DNA of 64,000 nucleotides from Heligmosomoides polygyrus polygyrus (Eukaryota > Nematoda > Chromadorea > Rhabditida > Heligmosomidae). How positions within the stretch are numbered: the stretch's first letter is position 1; the number at the start of each line of letters is the position of its first letter. This document shows positions 43,401 through 54,062 of the stretch, piece after piece. Location of the stretch: positions 21,615,923 through 21,679,922 of the forward strand of contig OX377201.1 of assembly GCA_947396885.1 (NCBI GenBank). Direction: 5' to 3'. Under the pieces are notes generated by a model. That model was not told the origin of the DNA and did no database searches. It saw nothing but the letters and a program-made list of their open reading frames with translations. The translations under genes were made by a program, and so were the position numbers.

Positions 43401-46400
43401 TATGTGAGGGCATGTTCTAAGAATGTCAACAGCACGTACATTGGTTGCGTTGGTTTTGTACCCTCTCATGGACACCACCAAATGTTTTCCAGTCATCTGA
43501 ATATGTCTGAATAAATAAATGAAACACTAGTTTTGCCTATGCAACTGATACGACTTCAATGTACCTCTCCTAACCATAACTAATTTATAGATTCCCTTTC
43601 GACATTTTTTGTGAACGTTACATATTTATGGTTGCAATTACTAGGTTCCTCATTGGCGACGGTAAAAACGTCATAGTTGTTAGGAAATGTTATGTAAAAC
43701 TGGGTAAAACTAGAAACTCCGGCATAATTTGAACAGGCTCAATCCGTTACTAGAAATACCTACAAAACTTCGTTTTGCTAGCCGCTGTTATGATAGTTTT
43801 ATTAAAAATGGGTATGTCTAGACTGATGCTCCATGATTAAGCCCTATTTTCGCCATTACATTCATCTTAAAAGTCATGTATTTCCGTTCTGCACAAAAAA
43901 GAGTTATGCATCACTACAATTTTACCTAATTGGAACTGTTTCAGAATTCTACTTCTGGTATAACTGCAGCAATCGCGTTCCAGGCAAATTTCACTACATT
44001 GATGTAATCATTTAAGCACTTTTTAGCACGCCATTCTTTCATTGTCTCATACTTTGAAGTTGTGCTAATTGTTAGTAAGCGTCTTAATCAGGGATGTACG
44101 GAATTTCCGTTTCTGTGTTTTTGACTCTGGTTTCCGGCTATATCGACCCATGTCACTCTCGTTCCTGTTTTTTAAGCAAAATTTTAGAAATGATTATCAT
44201 ATTCTATTTTGAGTTTTTTTCCTATTCATGTTCTTTCCGGGCAATTTGTTCGTGGCCTGTTCTCGATCATTAGTGGCACATCCCTTTGGATGTATTAATA
44301 AATAAATAAATAAATAAATAAATATTCATTTCATTTTATTTCATTTCATTTATTGCGCAAGTTGTGCGCCTTAAATAAATAAACAACACTAGATAGAGAC
44401 AAAAACAGTGCTGCATGTGCATGCTGCAGTCTTGTTTTTCAAGCCTTTAATCAAAAATACTTAGGAATCGTATATACGTTTTGGAATCGTAGCAAACTCA
44501 TAGCCAGTAATTGGAAAGAGAGGAAATAAATATGGCGGCAGCAGTACGAAAAGAAAAGTAGACAGAAAAAGAGCTTTGCGTGTTAATGCTTCTGTGCCGT
44601 TGCAATCACCATTACACCATCAATAAGCTGAAACGCTGTGAGAGAGAGGAAAGTGTATGAAATGTTGAGAATAAGGAGATAAGACAATGGGTAATGCTAC
44701 GAGCTGAGAAATTTAATGACGGTTCGAGAAGCACTCATATAATTGACAGCAACAACACATAATACTACTCTTAAATATCTTTAATGCAAGTTATCTTGAT
44801 CTGCCAATGTCTTGTTGGAATTTACGAATGTGTTGCTGATTAAAAAAAACAGGAAGCAAGATAGTAGATCAGAGCAGAATTTGCCGATGCGAAGTTCATG
44901 GGAGAACGATGCACCGGTTCACTAGAAAACAGTATGCTAAAAGCAATTCTTATTGAAATTGAGATCGCCCCGAAAGGCAAGATTCACCAACCTGCGTCTG
45001 AAAACTGAGCAGGATTGAGCTTGGAAGACTTTCTGTCTATCATATTCGTGATCAGCGCTCCAGATAGCGCTCCCTTGGGCAAAGTTGGGGCGAATTTTTT
45101 CTAATCCTTTTCCAAGGGGTTAAGGGTCGTGAACGTTCAATAGTGCAAAATATAGACAGGTTTTTTATTGTTGATGTGGTGCGGACATATCTAGCAGCTA
45201 CCTGCTACCGCTCTCATAAGTGTATGTAGTTGTACACCTTTCACGGACAGTAAGGTACAACTGGACTTGTGCAACAATCGCCTGCCTTTTTCTAAACACA
45301 TGGGGCACACGATAGGTGAAACCGACTGGACACCCATTCTCTGAAGTTGTCGAATGGTCCCATCATATGCTCTCGTATTTGCTTTATTTATGTCTACTTG
45401 GGAAGATTCATCCCGCATCATATCAGAAATCTGCGGAAATACAAAGTGTCGTATATAGGGGGGGGGGGGAGGGGGGAGGGAGGGGCAATTGATAAAACGT
45501 TCTTATGGAGCACGTACTTTTCAGCCTGTAGTGGAATATAAAAAAATATATATAATGTGCGTAGAAAAGTTGGGAAGGTGATAGATACCAAACAAGGAAT
45601 GGACATAAGAAACGCAAAAATTCTATAGGGCACGTGAATCGAACACATCGCCCTTGCTTTTGATTCACCACCACTTCTCACTGCGCCACCGAGCTGCTTG
45701 TATCGGTATCTTTCACCACCTCTCTTATCTCCACGGAGGGCGCGCAGAAACGTGTCAGGTGCGTGTTGACAGTTCAATATTGGACTTTCAGGGGACCCAA
45801 ATTTGCAAAAACGGAACACACCTTTCTACTACTTGAAGGGCGAACATTCTGGTGGTGGTATTAATTTTCACCGTTCACGTACGCCTTAGACAGTTTTCTG
45901 GTTAAATTTGTTTTGGCTGTGAGCTTGGAAATATTCCTAAGGGACTACAACAACTGTTTAAAAAGCTACTACAACAAGAAGTTAAAGTAAAAGCTGTACA
46001 CGAAGGTTTATTGAAAACTGGTGAAGAGATTGCACATCGTCATAGGAGGGCAAGGCTTTGAATGTGCTTTATTATATTTCGCTGTGGTAACCGTGGCTTA
46101 GGGAATGATACACTAGTGCTATAAAGCACGCTTCATTATGTATCATGTTCCGAAAGGAATAAGCGTCAAGCAGTGAAACATTTTGCTCTCCTAAATTTAG
46201 TGCAACTAAAAAGCAGTTATTGATATCCTTTTGGAGCTCTAGACACATATCGGAGCATGTATTATTCACATTTCCGCGTTTTGGGTTTAGTTTCCTTTAA
46301 AAAAAGAGTCCAAAAAAGATTGTATTACGGAACCGAGCGGAAGATGAACCCACATCATTTGTTTTTGTGCTAATGTTTGCTCTTACTTTGATGATGAGTC

Positions 46401-47893
46401 AATATTGTTTGAGAAACCAGGTGTGGTTCTGAATTGTATAACACAAACTCTTTTTAGGTCATTGTGTTGAGGAGTGATCATTTTCAGTTCTGTGTAAAAG
46501 GTGTTGTACTGGTGATGTCCCATGCCTAGCATTGATTGTCTGGAGCCAGTTGTGTGTTGTATTTCGTTGACCTTCCCGCGCTTCTGAAACCCGTCGGCTA
46601 TATAAGGCGAGTCCCAGTAGCGCGTCATTCATACGACGTCTGTCCTGGCCCAGAGTAGCCGAAAATAAACCGTCTTCTAGCGAACGTGTTCTCCGGCCAT
46701 CCCAACTGGTCAACGACGTTCTCTGTTGTAGATATACTATTATGAAACCTTTGTGCTCTGACTTGTGTGATGTATTCTTTTAGTTCATGAACTATCAGTC
46801 GTATACAATACCGAGCTGCATGATCATCATGTACGTCGTTATTTATGCGAAGCTCAAAGTTTCTTTCTACAGTGGTACGACGCACGAAGCAAATGGAGGA
46901 AGCCAAGAAATCAAATATCTAATACAGGTAATTCTAATACTCCAGAAATGGTATGCATCGCGTACTTGTCAGCGATGACTATTTAATTGATGGTGGATTG
47001 ATTTAACGCCAACTTCGGCGAAGCAGGCCGGGTCTGTTGACGTCAAGCTGAGCAGCTTTCAAATAAGAGCAAACGCCTCTTTGATTAAACTCGACACTCT
47101 CCAGAAAGATCTGAGTGTGTTTGTGTATTAGGAAAAAATACTACATACGATGAAATTTACTACTGTTCTACTATAACTTGCCTTGAAAATGTTCAACTCA
47201 CCTACTCCAGAAGTGAATACGCTGATGAAGATTTTATAATTATAATCAAAGCGTTTTGTAGTTAGTTTCCACCGATGTTAAGAAGTACCCTCCAAGGTAC
47301 ACATCTCACCGTTGTTCCACCAACACTATTTGACCACTCAGCTATACGACCACCATTGAGCAACTGGCAAGGGAATAGCCTGAATCGTATATTTGAACTA
47401 AGGAAACGAGACATGTGGGAAAGAGCGCTAAAAAACCAAAAGTGGCAGTAAATCCGGTGAAATTTGATCGCTATGCACAAACCCCTGATGCAAACGACAG
47501 CCGGCACCCTACCAACTCTACTACAGGCGGTAGGAAATGCATATCACAGAATTTATCTACTGAAACATTATAAGAACACATGTTATATACTTTTTCTTTA
47601 AAACTTTACGTATTTAGTTTCAGACGGTGATGATCGGAGTCCTGATAATCATCGAAGTTGCTGCCTTCATCACGGTGCCATTCCTAGGAGTGCGGGGCTA
47701 CGGGCAGTTCTACCTCAACATTCTGCTAAATCTGATTATTGTTGCCAACAACCTGGTCACTCCTGTTGTACTATTTGCATTTAATACGGAAGTTCAAAAG
47801 CAGCTCATCCAGTCGGTCCCATTACCATATCAGTCTTCCATTCATGTCGTTTCGCTGTCGGCGACGAAAGTACCCAAATCTACCGCGTCATAA
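37471..47893 (+). CDS. seven-transmembrane serpentine receptor (chemoreceptor-type GPCR), seven exons
   Basis: Exons: 37471-37581, 37638-37760, 41758-41921, 41984-42069, 43945-44003, 46784-46927, 47624-47893. All junctions are GT-AG with pyrimidine-rich acceptors, and all phases match, giving 318 residues and a stop at 47891. The seven hydrophobic segments fall in order: FASLLILIPAMIGLAL; VITVQLQWCDVCALLLDVY; GLFLFSFVLSSNRFLLFVVP (an N-R-F where other GPCRs have D-R-Y); LTWIYVLLFIALSN; IPSCMIIMYVVIYAKL; GVLIIIEVAAFITVPF; NILLNLIIVANNLVTPVVLF. The loop after segment 4 has three cysteines and an NCS glycosylation site. Nematode serpentine receptors sit in ciliated sensory neurons and detect small molecules. 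The subclass (possibly Srx-like) is a guess. Introns 2, 4 and 5 (4.0, 1.9 and 2.8 kb) are long and full of repeats; the others are 56, 62 and about 700 bp. No disabling change is seen. Confidence 0.88.
38780..40345 (+). mobile_element. RTE-like retrotransposon ORF remnant in receptor intron 2, split by a SINE
   Basis: Traceable blocks in shifting frames: TNQCGVVAGCGTTDAMHVHL and HLAFLFLEKAYDSAPREAIK at 38860-39020 (RT region), and EFIGHSLILYSW before the SINE. After it come a decayed GVHQGSAL region at about 39450, ELERQVQT near 39560, VSSRVGATLSKWRSM at about 39800, VAIYDAECSPATKVVESRFS at about 39920 and ARLLRYVRV at about 40100. The RT palm motif has been lost in the broken part. It sits in the sense orientation within intron 2 of the receptor gene and cannot be active. 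Confidence 0.75.
39089..39385 (+). mobile_element. SINE family A, full length
   Basis: GCGTAGCGCAGTCGGAGGAGG head, GGTTCGGATTTCCC, conserved body, and the tail GCCGTCCTTTATCCTTTATCC. It interrupts the RTE-like RT frame after ILYSW. Confidence 0.92.
40440..41080. repeat. diverged AT-rich repeat, family B-like
   Basis: Shares short landmarks with family B copies (atcaatcaattaaaaatcg, gtgcgt..agaacaacacag, tatcaatcaa). Much weaker than the 2-kb versus 8-kb match. No coding potential. Confidence 0.4.
41285..41440 (+). mobile_element. degenerate SINE family A middle piece
   Basis: 'gtcggagtcaatgaattggtaccaaacgtgaaagggaag' matches the body of intact copies; the head and tail are not recognisable. 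Confidence 0.5.
42150..43944. other. receptor intron 4, nothing further recognised
   Basis: AT-rich intron without recognisable transposon protein or SINE. Confidence 0.5.
44287..44355. repeat. AAAT / ATTTC microsatellite
   Basis: (AAAT)n at 44297-44324, followed by (ATTTC/ATTTT)n. In receptor intron 5; it may be a LINE tail relic. Confidence 0.8.
45628..45705 (-). mobile_element. tRNA-derived fragment
   Basis: The minus strand reads GGTGGCGCAGTGAGAAGTGG (A-box-like), then GTGTTCGATTCACGTGCC (B-box-like and T arm). No acceptor pairing is convincing, so it is a SINE head or tRNA relic rather than a gene. Confidence 0.45.
47480..47523 (-). mobile_element. SINE family A head fragment
   Basis: 'acgacagccggcaccc.accaactctactacaggcg' matches the head of the copy ending at 14008. 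Located in receptor intron 6. Confidence 0.5.
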
Positions 47894-48030
47894 CCCTTGC
47901 TATTTAATCAATGTTATTTATAGTATCCACAGATTTGAATTTTCGATGCGCAGCCATGCTCTGAAATAGAATTTCGTTTTTAGCTGTTGTCGTTGCCTTT
48001 CCCTGCAGAATTATGTGACAATATATGTGC

Positions 48031-48059
48031 AATAAAGACAATATTTTATGTGCAATAAA
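48031..48059 (+). terminator. polyadenylation signals of the receptor gene
   Basis: Two AATAAA hexamers at 48031-48036 and 48054-48059, 138-166 bases after the receptor stop codon, within a short local duplication (gtgcaataaagaca). Confidence 0.75.
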
Positions 48060-48149
48060 GACACACTAAACCCTTTTCTCTATGTTATATTGATATATTA
48101 GGCATCTTGATTACGTCTGTGCCAAGCGATGCAGTCAGATGAAGCAGTA

Positions 48150-48310
48150 TCCAATCAGCGCCTTAACGGAAAAATAAAACACTGACCACCTATCGGCCGA
48201 CCACAACTTAGGCCAAATACGCATTCAAATTGCCTGCGCGACATTATTAAAAGTAGAATGCATGATGCACCTCAGAAGGGTTCATCAACGCCGTCCTCTA
48301 TTTTTTCTAT
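48150..48310 (+). mobile_element. degenerate SINE family A 3' part
   Basis: The body and 3' end are recognisable (ggccaaatacgcattcaaattgcc, agtagaatgcatgatgcacc, aacgccgtcc) just after the receptor polyadenylation region. Confidence 0.65.
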
Positions 48311-48319
48311 CCATCCAAT

Positions 48320-49260
48320 CGCTTCATCTAAGCGCTTTGCATAGAAAATGCTGCATAAATAAACAACAAAACAGCAAACAGCGTGCTCCGGGAAACTAAT
48401 TTTTATGTGAAGATTTTAGTTAATTAAGAAATTAATTTTTCTTCTGTTATAAAAACGCTCCCACGCTACGCGGGTCTTCTAAGAGAGGCGTCTCGAGCAA
48501 CAATCGTTTATTAAGGCACACCAGAACCTCAAACTTGGGTAATTAAACCCAAACAAACAATTAAATGTTAACAAAAATACGACACGAAATGGCGAATTAC
48601 ACTCTACGGATGCGTAAAGGGTGAACTGAGACTCATCAAGAACTAAGGGCACAATCAGGCAACTACCTCACACGGCCCTAGGATAACTAGCAAGAATGAC
48701 AGCGGTGAAGATTTTAGGTCATGGAGCGCCTGCTGAGGTTTTTGCGCCATCGCACCCGCGGTTGTCGCATCCAAGGCCCTATGAACGAAGTCGCAAATTC
48801 GTCTTATCTCGCTGAAGGGGCTTCCCTTAGGATGAACGGATGCCCGGAGACCGATGGAGGACGGCAGCAATCGGCGGAGTGCGGAAGGGGACGGCAGGGG
48901 ATAGTAATAGACGACGAGTGACTGTTCCCGCGCTCTGAACTGCCTTTTTATGTGCTTGAGGAACGTTCTAGAACTGGGCGTCAATATTCGATGGGTAGTT
49001 CAAATCCCGGTTGCGCGCGATCAGCGGGTCAACGGAACGGCGCTCGCAGCCTCTCAGCAGTCGCTCCCTGTGTTGAAATCGCATGTTTTTATTGAGACAA
49101 TACAAAATCGCGTTTCGCGATATGTTATACTACCTACATGAATACACTGAGTACATGGAGCCCCATTGGACCACCCATTAGACAATTTTGTCACTATTAT
49201 ACGTTCTCATAATCTTTCCACTTGTAAGAAGTTTCTACCGTCCAAGAGCATTGAGGAAAT
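48320..49260. other. no recognisable gene
   Basis: GC-richer than its surroundings at 48700-49060. Two overlapping open frames on opposite strands at 48655-48984 look like chance. Possibly a fragment of an LTR or another element; nothing supported. Confidence 0.35.
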
Positions 49261-49315
49261 CTTCGTAACAGTAATTCTCCAGCTTCTCTCGTCATAAAAC
49301 CTCGACATTGTAGAT

Positions 49316-50101
49316 AGTTGTTAGTGTTTTAGTTTGTGCCGTTCGAGGTTGTTATGGTGGACCTTTATTGCCAGGCCTAACATTTCGACGCTTCCGTCTT
49401 CCTCAGAGGCCTGAACGTGGTGCAAATATTAGATATGCGATTTACCCCATCAAGAGCTAGCCCAACTCGAGCGGTTTCGCTTCCTTAGAGAAACCATCCA
49501 TGAAAGCCCACTCAAAGAGGGATAAACTTACGTTAGATCCACCAAAGGAGCCGCAGCTCCCTGTTAGTACGACTGGGCGAATGAGACTTACTGTGCAGCG
49601 ACGGATAGAACGGATAACGACATGCACGTGCGCCCTTTCCATTCTACAGCTCGCGTTTTGGCACAAAAGGCAGAAAGTCATTCGTAATTGACGGGCGTTC
49701 CTGACGGTCGTTCATGCCAGGTTTTCTTGCAAAAATCCAGAACGCCTCCAATGCTTTCCTTGCCGATATTTCTGTTTCTACCGCCAACACCTTGCACCTA
49801 ATCTCAAAGTCGCTACCGTTATGCTCCTCAGCTCTATGCTTTTCGAGAGGTGTTCTGATGTTACCACGTTGTTTACTAGTCAGGTGTTCTTTAACTCGAA
49901 TGGCTAGTTTTCTCCCTGTTTCCCCTATATATGTGCAGTTACATGTCTGACTCTCAATCTAATAGACCCCTCCCTCCCGAGAACAATCTCCTATCTTGCC
50001 GTATGGACATATAACACAAGTACCTGATACACAAGGTTTTCGCAGAGTCTATTCCTAACCAGTTGACGTTTAATAGTGTCGTTTGGTATGTTGACTAAAA
50101 C
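49316..50101 (-). repeat. inverted arm of the Penelope-like element
   Basis: Reverse complement of 51755-52543, covering the endonuclease part and 3' region (for example MPGFLAKIQNASNAF at 49714 is mirrored at 52146). Moderate sequence differences between arms. Confidence 0.9.
49373..49412 (-). ncRNA. hammerhead-ribozyme-like motif in inverted arm
   Basis: Minus-strand counterpart with the same AGGCCT flanks and CTGAGGA core. Stem II here is better (GACG-GAAG-CGTC, four pairs), but one extra A precedes it, and GAAATGTT replaces GAAACGTT. Confidence 0.5.
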
Positions 50102-50109
50102 GCTGTCCA

Positions 50110-52212
50110 GTAAGCGCATATCTTGTTAAATCTCGGGCCATCTTTTTCACTTGCACGTAACATCAATGCTCTGACTGTCGTAAGGTTGCGGGAGCTTTGC
50201 ATATGCTACGAGATCTACTACGCATTAGAAACAGGAGTAGCGTGCAGATCGAAACCACCTCAAGTGAAAGCCGGAGCCTCCTACCAAGCGTACCGTTTCC
50301 GCGCTCATTCTATAGTGAACCTCAACCCACACCCGAGGCAGATGTTAGGTTCAGAATTTTGTCATCCACTGTGTTTGCAATTCTAAGCCGTCATACTACA
50401 CAACGAAACAGTAATCTAATTGTTTCCCAGTGGGAGGGGTTCAAGGAATTGCGCGAGCTGAGATCAAATGGTACTATACGTATCTCCGTTAGCAATAAAG
50501 ATGGGGAGTTCGTCGTTATCCCTCAGTCACTTGACCGTGCAATAACGCAACTCCACCTACAAGACGAATCCTTATACAACCGAACCTATGAGAGCGAATT
50601 TCTTTAGCAGTGCAGACGGCTGAATCGTATTTGGATTATTATTGGAAGATCTGCGGGCATAGATAGAAAGCTGATCAGTAGACTAAAGCTGGATAGCCCT
50701 TGCTGCCCAGTTTTCTACAGCCTTGTAAAGACTCATAAACTGTCTCCTGCTGATATGCTATCCACGTCGCCGGAAATTTTTAAGATTCGTCCCATCATTA
50801 GCTGTGTGGGTGGACCAACCGATAGAATATCGTGGTTCCTAAGCAAAATTGTAAACCAGCTCTTGCCCATGGTCCCTTCTCACCTGACTAATACGCAAGC
50901 ATTCCTCGAAAAGCTACGCACCTCTAACATTACAAGTCACTGCGTAGTGGATTATTTTGATGTGGCATCGCTTTATACAACATCCAAAACGATCAAGCCT
51001 TGCAAGCATTATCAGAAATGCTGGATAAGCACATTAATAGTATTAACACATTTGGACTTATTAAAGCGCACATCATGACCTTGACGAAGGAATGCCTATC
51101 TTGCAACATCTTTAAAAGGTCAGGTATGTACTATTCACAAGTCAGAGGACTGGCTATGGGACAGCGGTTAGCTCCCGTACTTGCCATCTGCTTTATGAGC
51201 AAAGTAGAGGAACCAGTGCTTGCGCGAGCACCAATAATGTACTGCAGGTATATAGAGGATTGTTGCATTGTGACTTCAACACAGTCTGAAATGGACGAGT
51301 GTTTTTGTTTACTGAATCAACAGTCTGCGTACATTAGGTTTACAAGGGAAACTCCAAAGAATGGCTGGCTTCCATACCTTAATACACAGATAAAAGTTTC
51401 CAACGGCGTGTTTGGCGCAAAGTGGTACCGAAAGCCAAGTTCGAAGAACATCTTGATTCACGCTACCTCTGCGCATCCGACAAGCTTAAAGCGTAGCGTC
51501 GTCAGAAACATGTTTCATACCGCCTCACAGATATGTACAGGTGAAGAGGAGCGACAAGAGTCACTGCGAATGGCTTCGAATATAGCCGTGAAAAATGGCT
51601 AGGTATCGCCACGGTATGGACGCCGAGTTCGTGCTTCCCGCGGACAAAATGGACCACGAGATAACAGGATACCCTTATGTATACCTTTCATATCTGATAA
51701 AGTTACTGCTGCGATTCAAAAGAGCATAGTTCGAGCCCAGTTGCAGAATGATGTCGTTTTAGTCAACATACCAAACGACACTTAAACGTCAACTGGTCAG
51801 GAATAGACTCTACGAAAACCAGTGCTTATCAGATAGTTGTGTTATATGTCCATAGGGCAAGATCGGAGATTGTTCTCGGGAGGGAGGGGTCTATCAGATT
51901 GAGTGTCAGACACGTAACTGCACATATATGGGGAAAACAGGGAGAAAACTAGCCATTCGAGTTAAGGAACACCTGACACAGTAGTAAACAACGTGGTAAC
52001 ATCAGAACACCTCTCGGAAAGCATAGAGCTGAGGAGCATAACGGTAGCGACTTTGAGATTAGGTGCAAGGTGTTGGCGGTAAAAACAGAAATATCGGCAA
52101 GGAAAGCATTGGAGGCGTTCTGGATTTTTGCAAGAAACCCTGGCATGAACGACCGTCAGGAACGCCCGTCAATTACGAATGACTTTCTGCCTTTTGTGCC
52201 AAAACGTGAGCT
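50110..52212 (+). pseudogene. Penelope-like reverse transcriptase with GIY-YIG endonuclease
   Basis: In order on the plus strand: LNLGPSFSLARNIN (50125), then KIRPIISCVGGPTDRISWFL (50785) and VVDYFDVASLYT (50945, RT motif with the first catalytic D). Next are MYYSQVRGLAMGQRLAPVLA (51125) and the palm motif RYIEDCCIV (51250), where this group normally has Y-x-D-D. After IRFTRETPKNGWLPYLNTQI come WYRKPSSKN and AHPTSLKRS. After a stop at 51602 there follow DNRIPLCIPFIS, VVLVNIPND and CVICPYGKIGDCS. The endonuclease block GVYQIECQTRNCTYMGKTGR with IRVKEH is at 51885-51980, and the C-terminus FLPFVPKREL is near 52205. RT and endonuclease together would nick and copy at telomere-like or internal targets. 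Stops, shifts and the palm substitution make this copy inactive. Confidence 0.88.
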
Positions 52213-52447
52213 GTAGAATGGAAAGGGCGCACGTGCATGTCGTTATCCGTTCTATCCGTCGCTGCACAGTAAGTCTCATTCGCCCAGTCGTACTAACAGG
52301 GAGCTGCGGCTCCTTTGGTGGATCTAACGTAAGTTTATCCCTCTTTGAGTGGGCTTTCATGGATGGTTTCTCTAAGGAAGCGAAACCGCTCGAGTTGGGC
52401 TAGCTCTTGATGGGGTAAATCGCATATCTAATATTTGCACCACGTTC

Positions 52448-52487
52448 AGGCCTCTGAGGAAGGCGGAAGCATCGAAACGTTAGGCCT
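52448..52487 (+). ncRNA. hammerhead-ribozyme-like motif in Penelope-like 3' region
   Basis: AGGCCT (stem I), CTGAGGA (matches the CUGANGA core), a small stem II region (AGGCGGAAGCAT), CGAAACGTT (GAAA core plus a very short stem III) and AGGCCT (stem I partner). Type I hammerheads with minimal stem III are known in Penelope-like elements. Stem II in this copy is imperfect, so activity is doubtful. Confidence 0.5.
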
Positions 52488-52559
52488 GGCAATAAAGGTC
52501 CACCATAACAACCTCGAACGGCACAAAGTAAAACACTAACAACTTCGTAACAGTTTTTT

Positions 52560-53679
52560 GTTGTTGTTATAATTAGCTCAAGAATACGTTGAGCAGTGGT
52601 GGTAGGTAATGTGAATGAGAGCTTGAAAGCCTTGACAACTTATAAGCGTCCCACAACAGATCACTAAACCTTCCAAAACAGCGACGACGTTCCCTCAAAA
52701 ATTGTACGGATTTTCCATGTAGGTGGTCGTTGCGGAATCATTGGAGCATCAAGCCTTCGACACAAATTCCAAGACTGGCAAATGAGTGAATGACAGATAA
52801 CAGGTAATGAAGGTCGGTACTGTCATGCTTTTTGTGTTTTTAAGGACTATGGCAGCAGTTTGATGTGTTGACTATGCTTTGCAATGGAAGCTATTTATTT
52901 ATATCTTGTGTAGCCCGCTACAGTGAGTGTGGCAAGTGCTATATATTGCTTCAACGCCGTGATTTTAAAATGCCACGATTTTTTTTATAGAATTTATGCC
53001 TTAATAGTTTTGGCCCATGGACTTTGTGGCAGTGCAACATTGTTTTCGAACTGCATGAAAACTCGCAGTTGTTGACTCCTCTTCATTGAAACCATTAAGC
53101 AACACCTTGGACTTAGAAAGCCCAAGAATGCTTTTTAAATTTCCTCTCCTGCACATACGTAATTCCTTGAAACTGAATGTGACGTGAAACCTAGAATTGT
53201 AGTCGGGAGGTATCCTTGCTGAAGTATTATTCGTATGAGGCAGAACATAGCCAGACATTTTATGAGCTATTTTATTGGAGGCTAATTGCCTGATATCAAC
53301 GTCTGTTCTTTGTTCAACTGTTTTCTTCCTGCTTTAACTTTAACTTCCAACTCATTTAACCTTAGTTATTCAGGTCAATGTCCAGCAGGCTTATTGGTTC
53401 TTCGTATGCGTACTAAACCCCGTATAGCTCTATTCTGCTCAGAAGTGATAACGACATTAATATCCTTGACTGACATCGCTGTCACTGCTTCGCCTCTTTT
53501 TATGGGTCAGTACGCTGGAGCCCTAAAGTTCGCATGGTCCCGCAATGACCGCCTGTATACGGTGTGCCTTGTCCATTTCCCCCAAAAAAACTCATCGCTG
53601 GTTCGGTAGATTTAGGCGAGAGAGCAGATACTCTAAGGCAGCAGCATGGAAGCTGGCCAATAACACTTACAAGGAAAGG
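52560..53679. other. no recognised gene; two open frames
   Basis: A minus-strand frame at 53001-53258 (GYVLPHTNNTSAR, LGLSKSKVLLNGFNEEESTT) and a plus-strand frame at 53286-53609 are open, but I recognise neither and see no splice support. Possibly a decayed transposase. Confidence 0.35.
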
Positions 53680-54062
53680 TTCCCAACTCAAGTTGAGCTT
53701 TTGCGACGCTATTTTGACATGCAGGACCCTGTGAACGGAGTGCAGAACCACAGTTTTGCTGAACGTTTTTTAAAGGCTGGAAAAAGATGTGTGGAAACGT
53801 GTACCAACAATCGTCAATCTCTATGTCACCCCATCAGATGTGCCTAGCGGCGCAGTTGGTAAGAGTGCCGCCTCATAGAAGCACCCGGCGTGGTTTTGAG
53901 TTCGAGTCCGTATGTCGGTATTTTTGCACATGTTAATTTCTTGTTATTTCGCTTTCTCATGATCACAGGAGTCCATTTTAGACCATCAATGCTTACAAAT
54001 CAGAAAGGCTTTCCATTTGCGCCTTCATAAATGCTTGTTTTTCAACAATACCTATCTGCACC
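53680..54062 (+). repeat. left arm of a third inverted repeat, with tRNA-like segment
   Basis: Pairs inverted with 54900-55305 ('aggaaaggttcccaactcaag' at 53673-53693 against the complement at 55287-55308). At 53838-53925 it contains TAGCGGCGCAGTTGGTAAGAG and GAGTTCGAGTCC, an A-box/B-box pair of tRNA type; 55060-55150 is the mirrored one. Confidence 0.75.

Larger units (their letters stand above)
49273..52543 (+). mobile_element. Penelope-like retroelement with inverted partial copy
   Basis: The 12-bp duplication CTTCGTAACAGT at 49261-49272 and 52544-52555 marks the ends. The forward copy (50102-52543) encodes RT plus a GIY-YIG-type endonuclease. The left part (49316-50101) is an inverted copy of its 3' part (51755-52543), and another 43 bases at the left extend the 3' end beyond what the right side keeps. 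Inverted and partly duplicated structures of this kind are a known habit of Penelope-like elements. The reading frame is interrupted by several stops and shifts. Confidence 0.88.

Noticed and set aside
46384..46713. Minus-strand frames before receptor exon 6
   Set aside because: Overlapping low-quality frames in intron sequence without splice or homology support.
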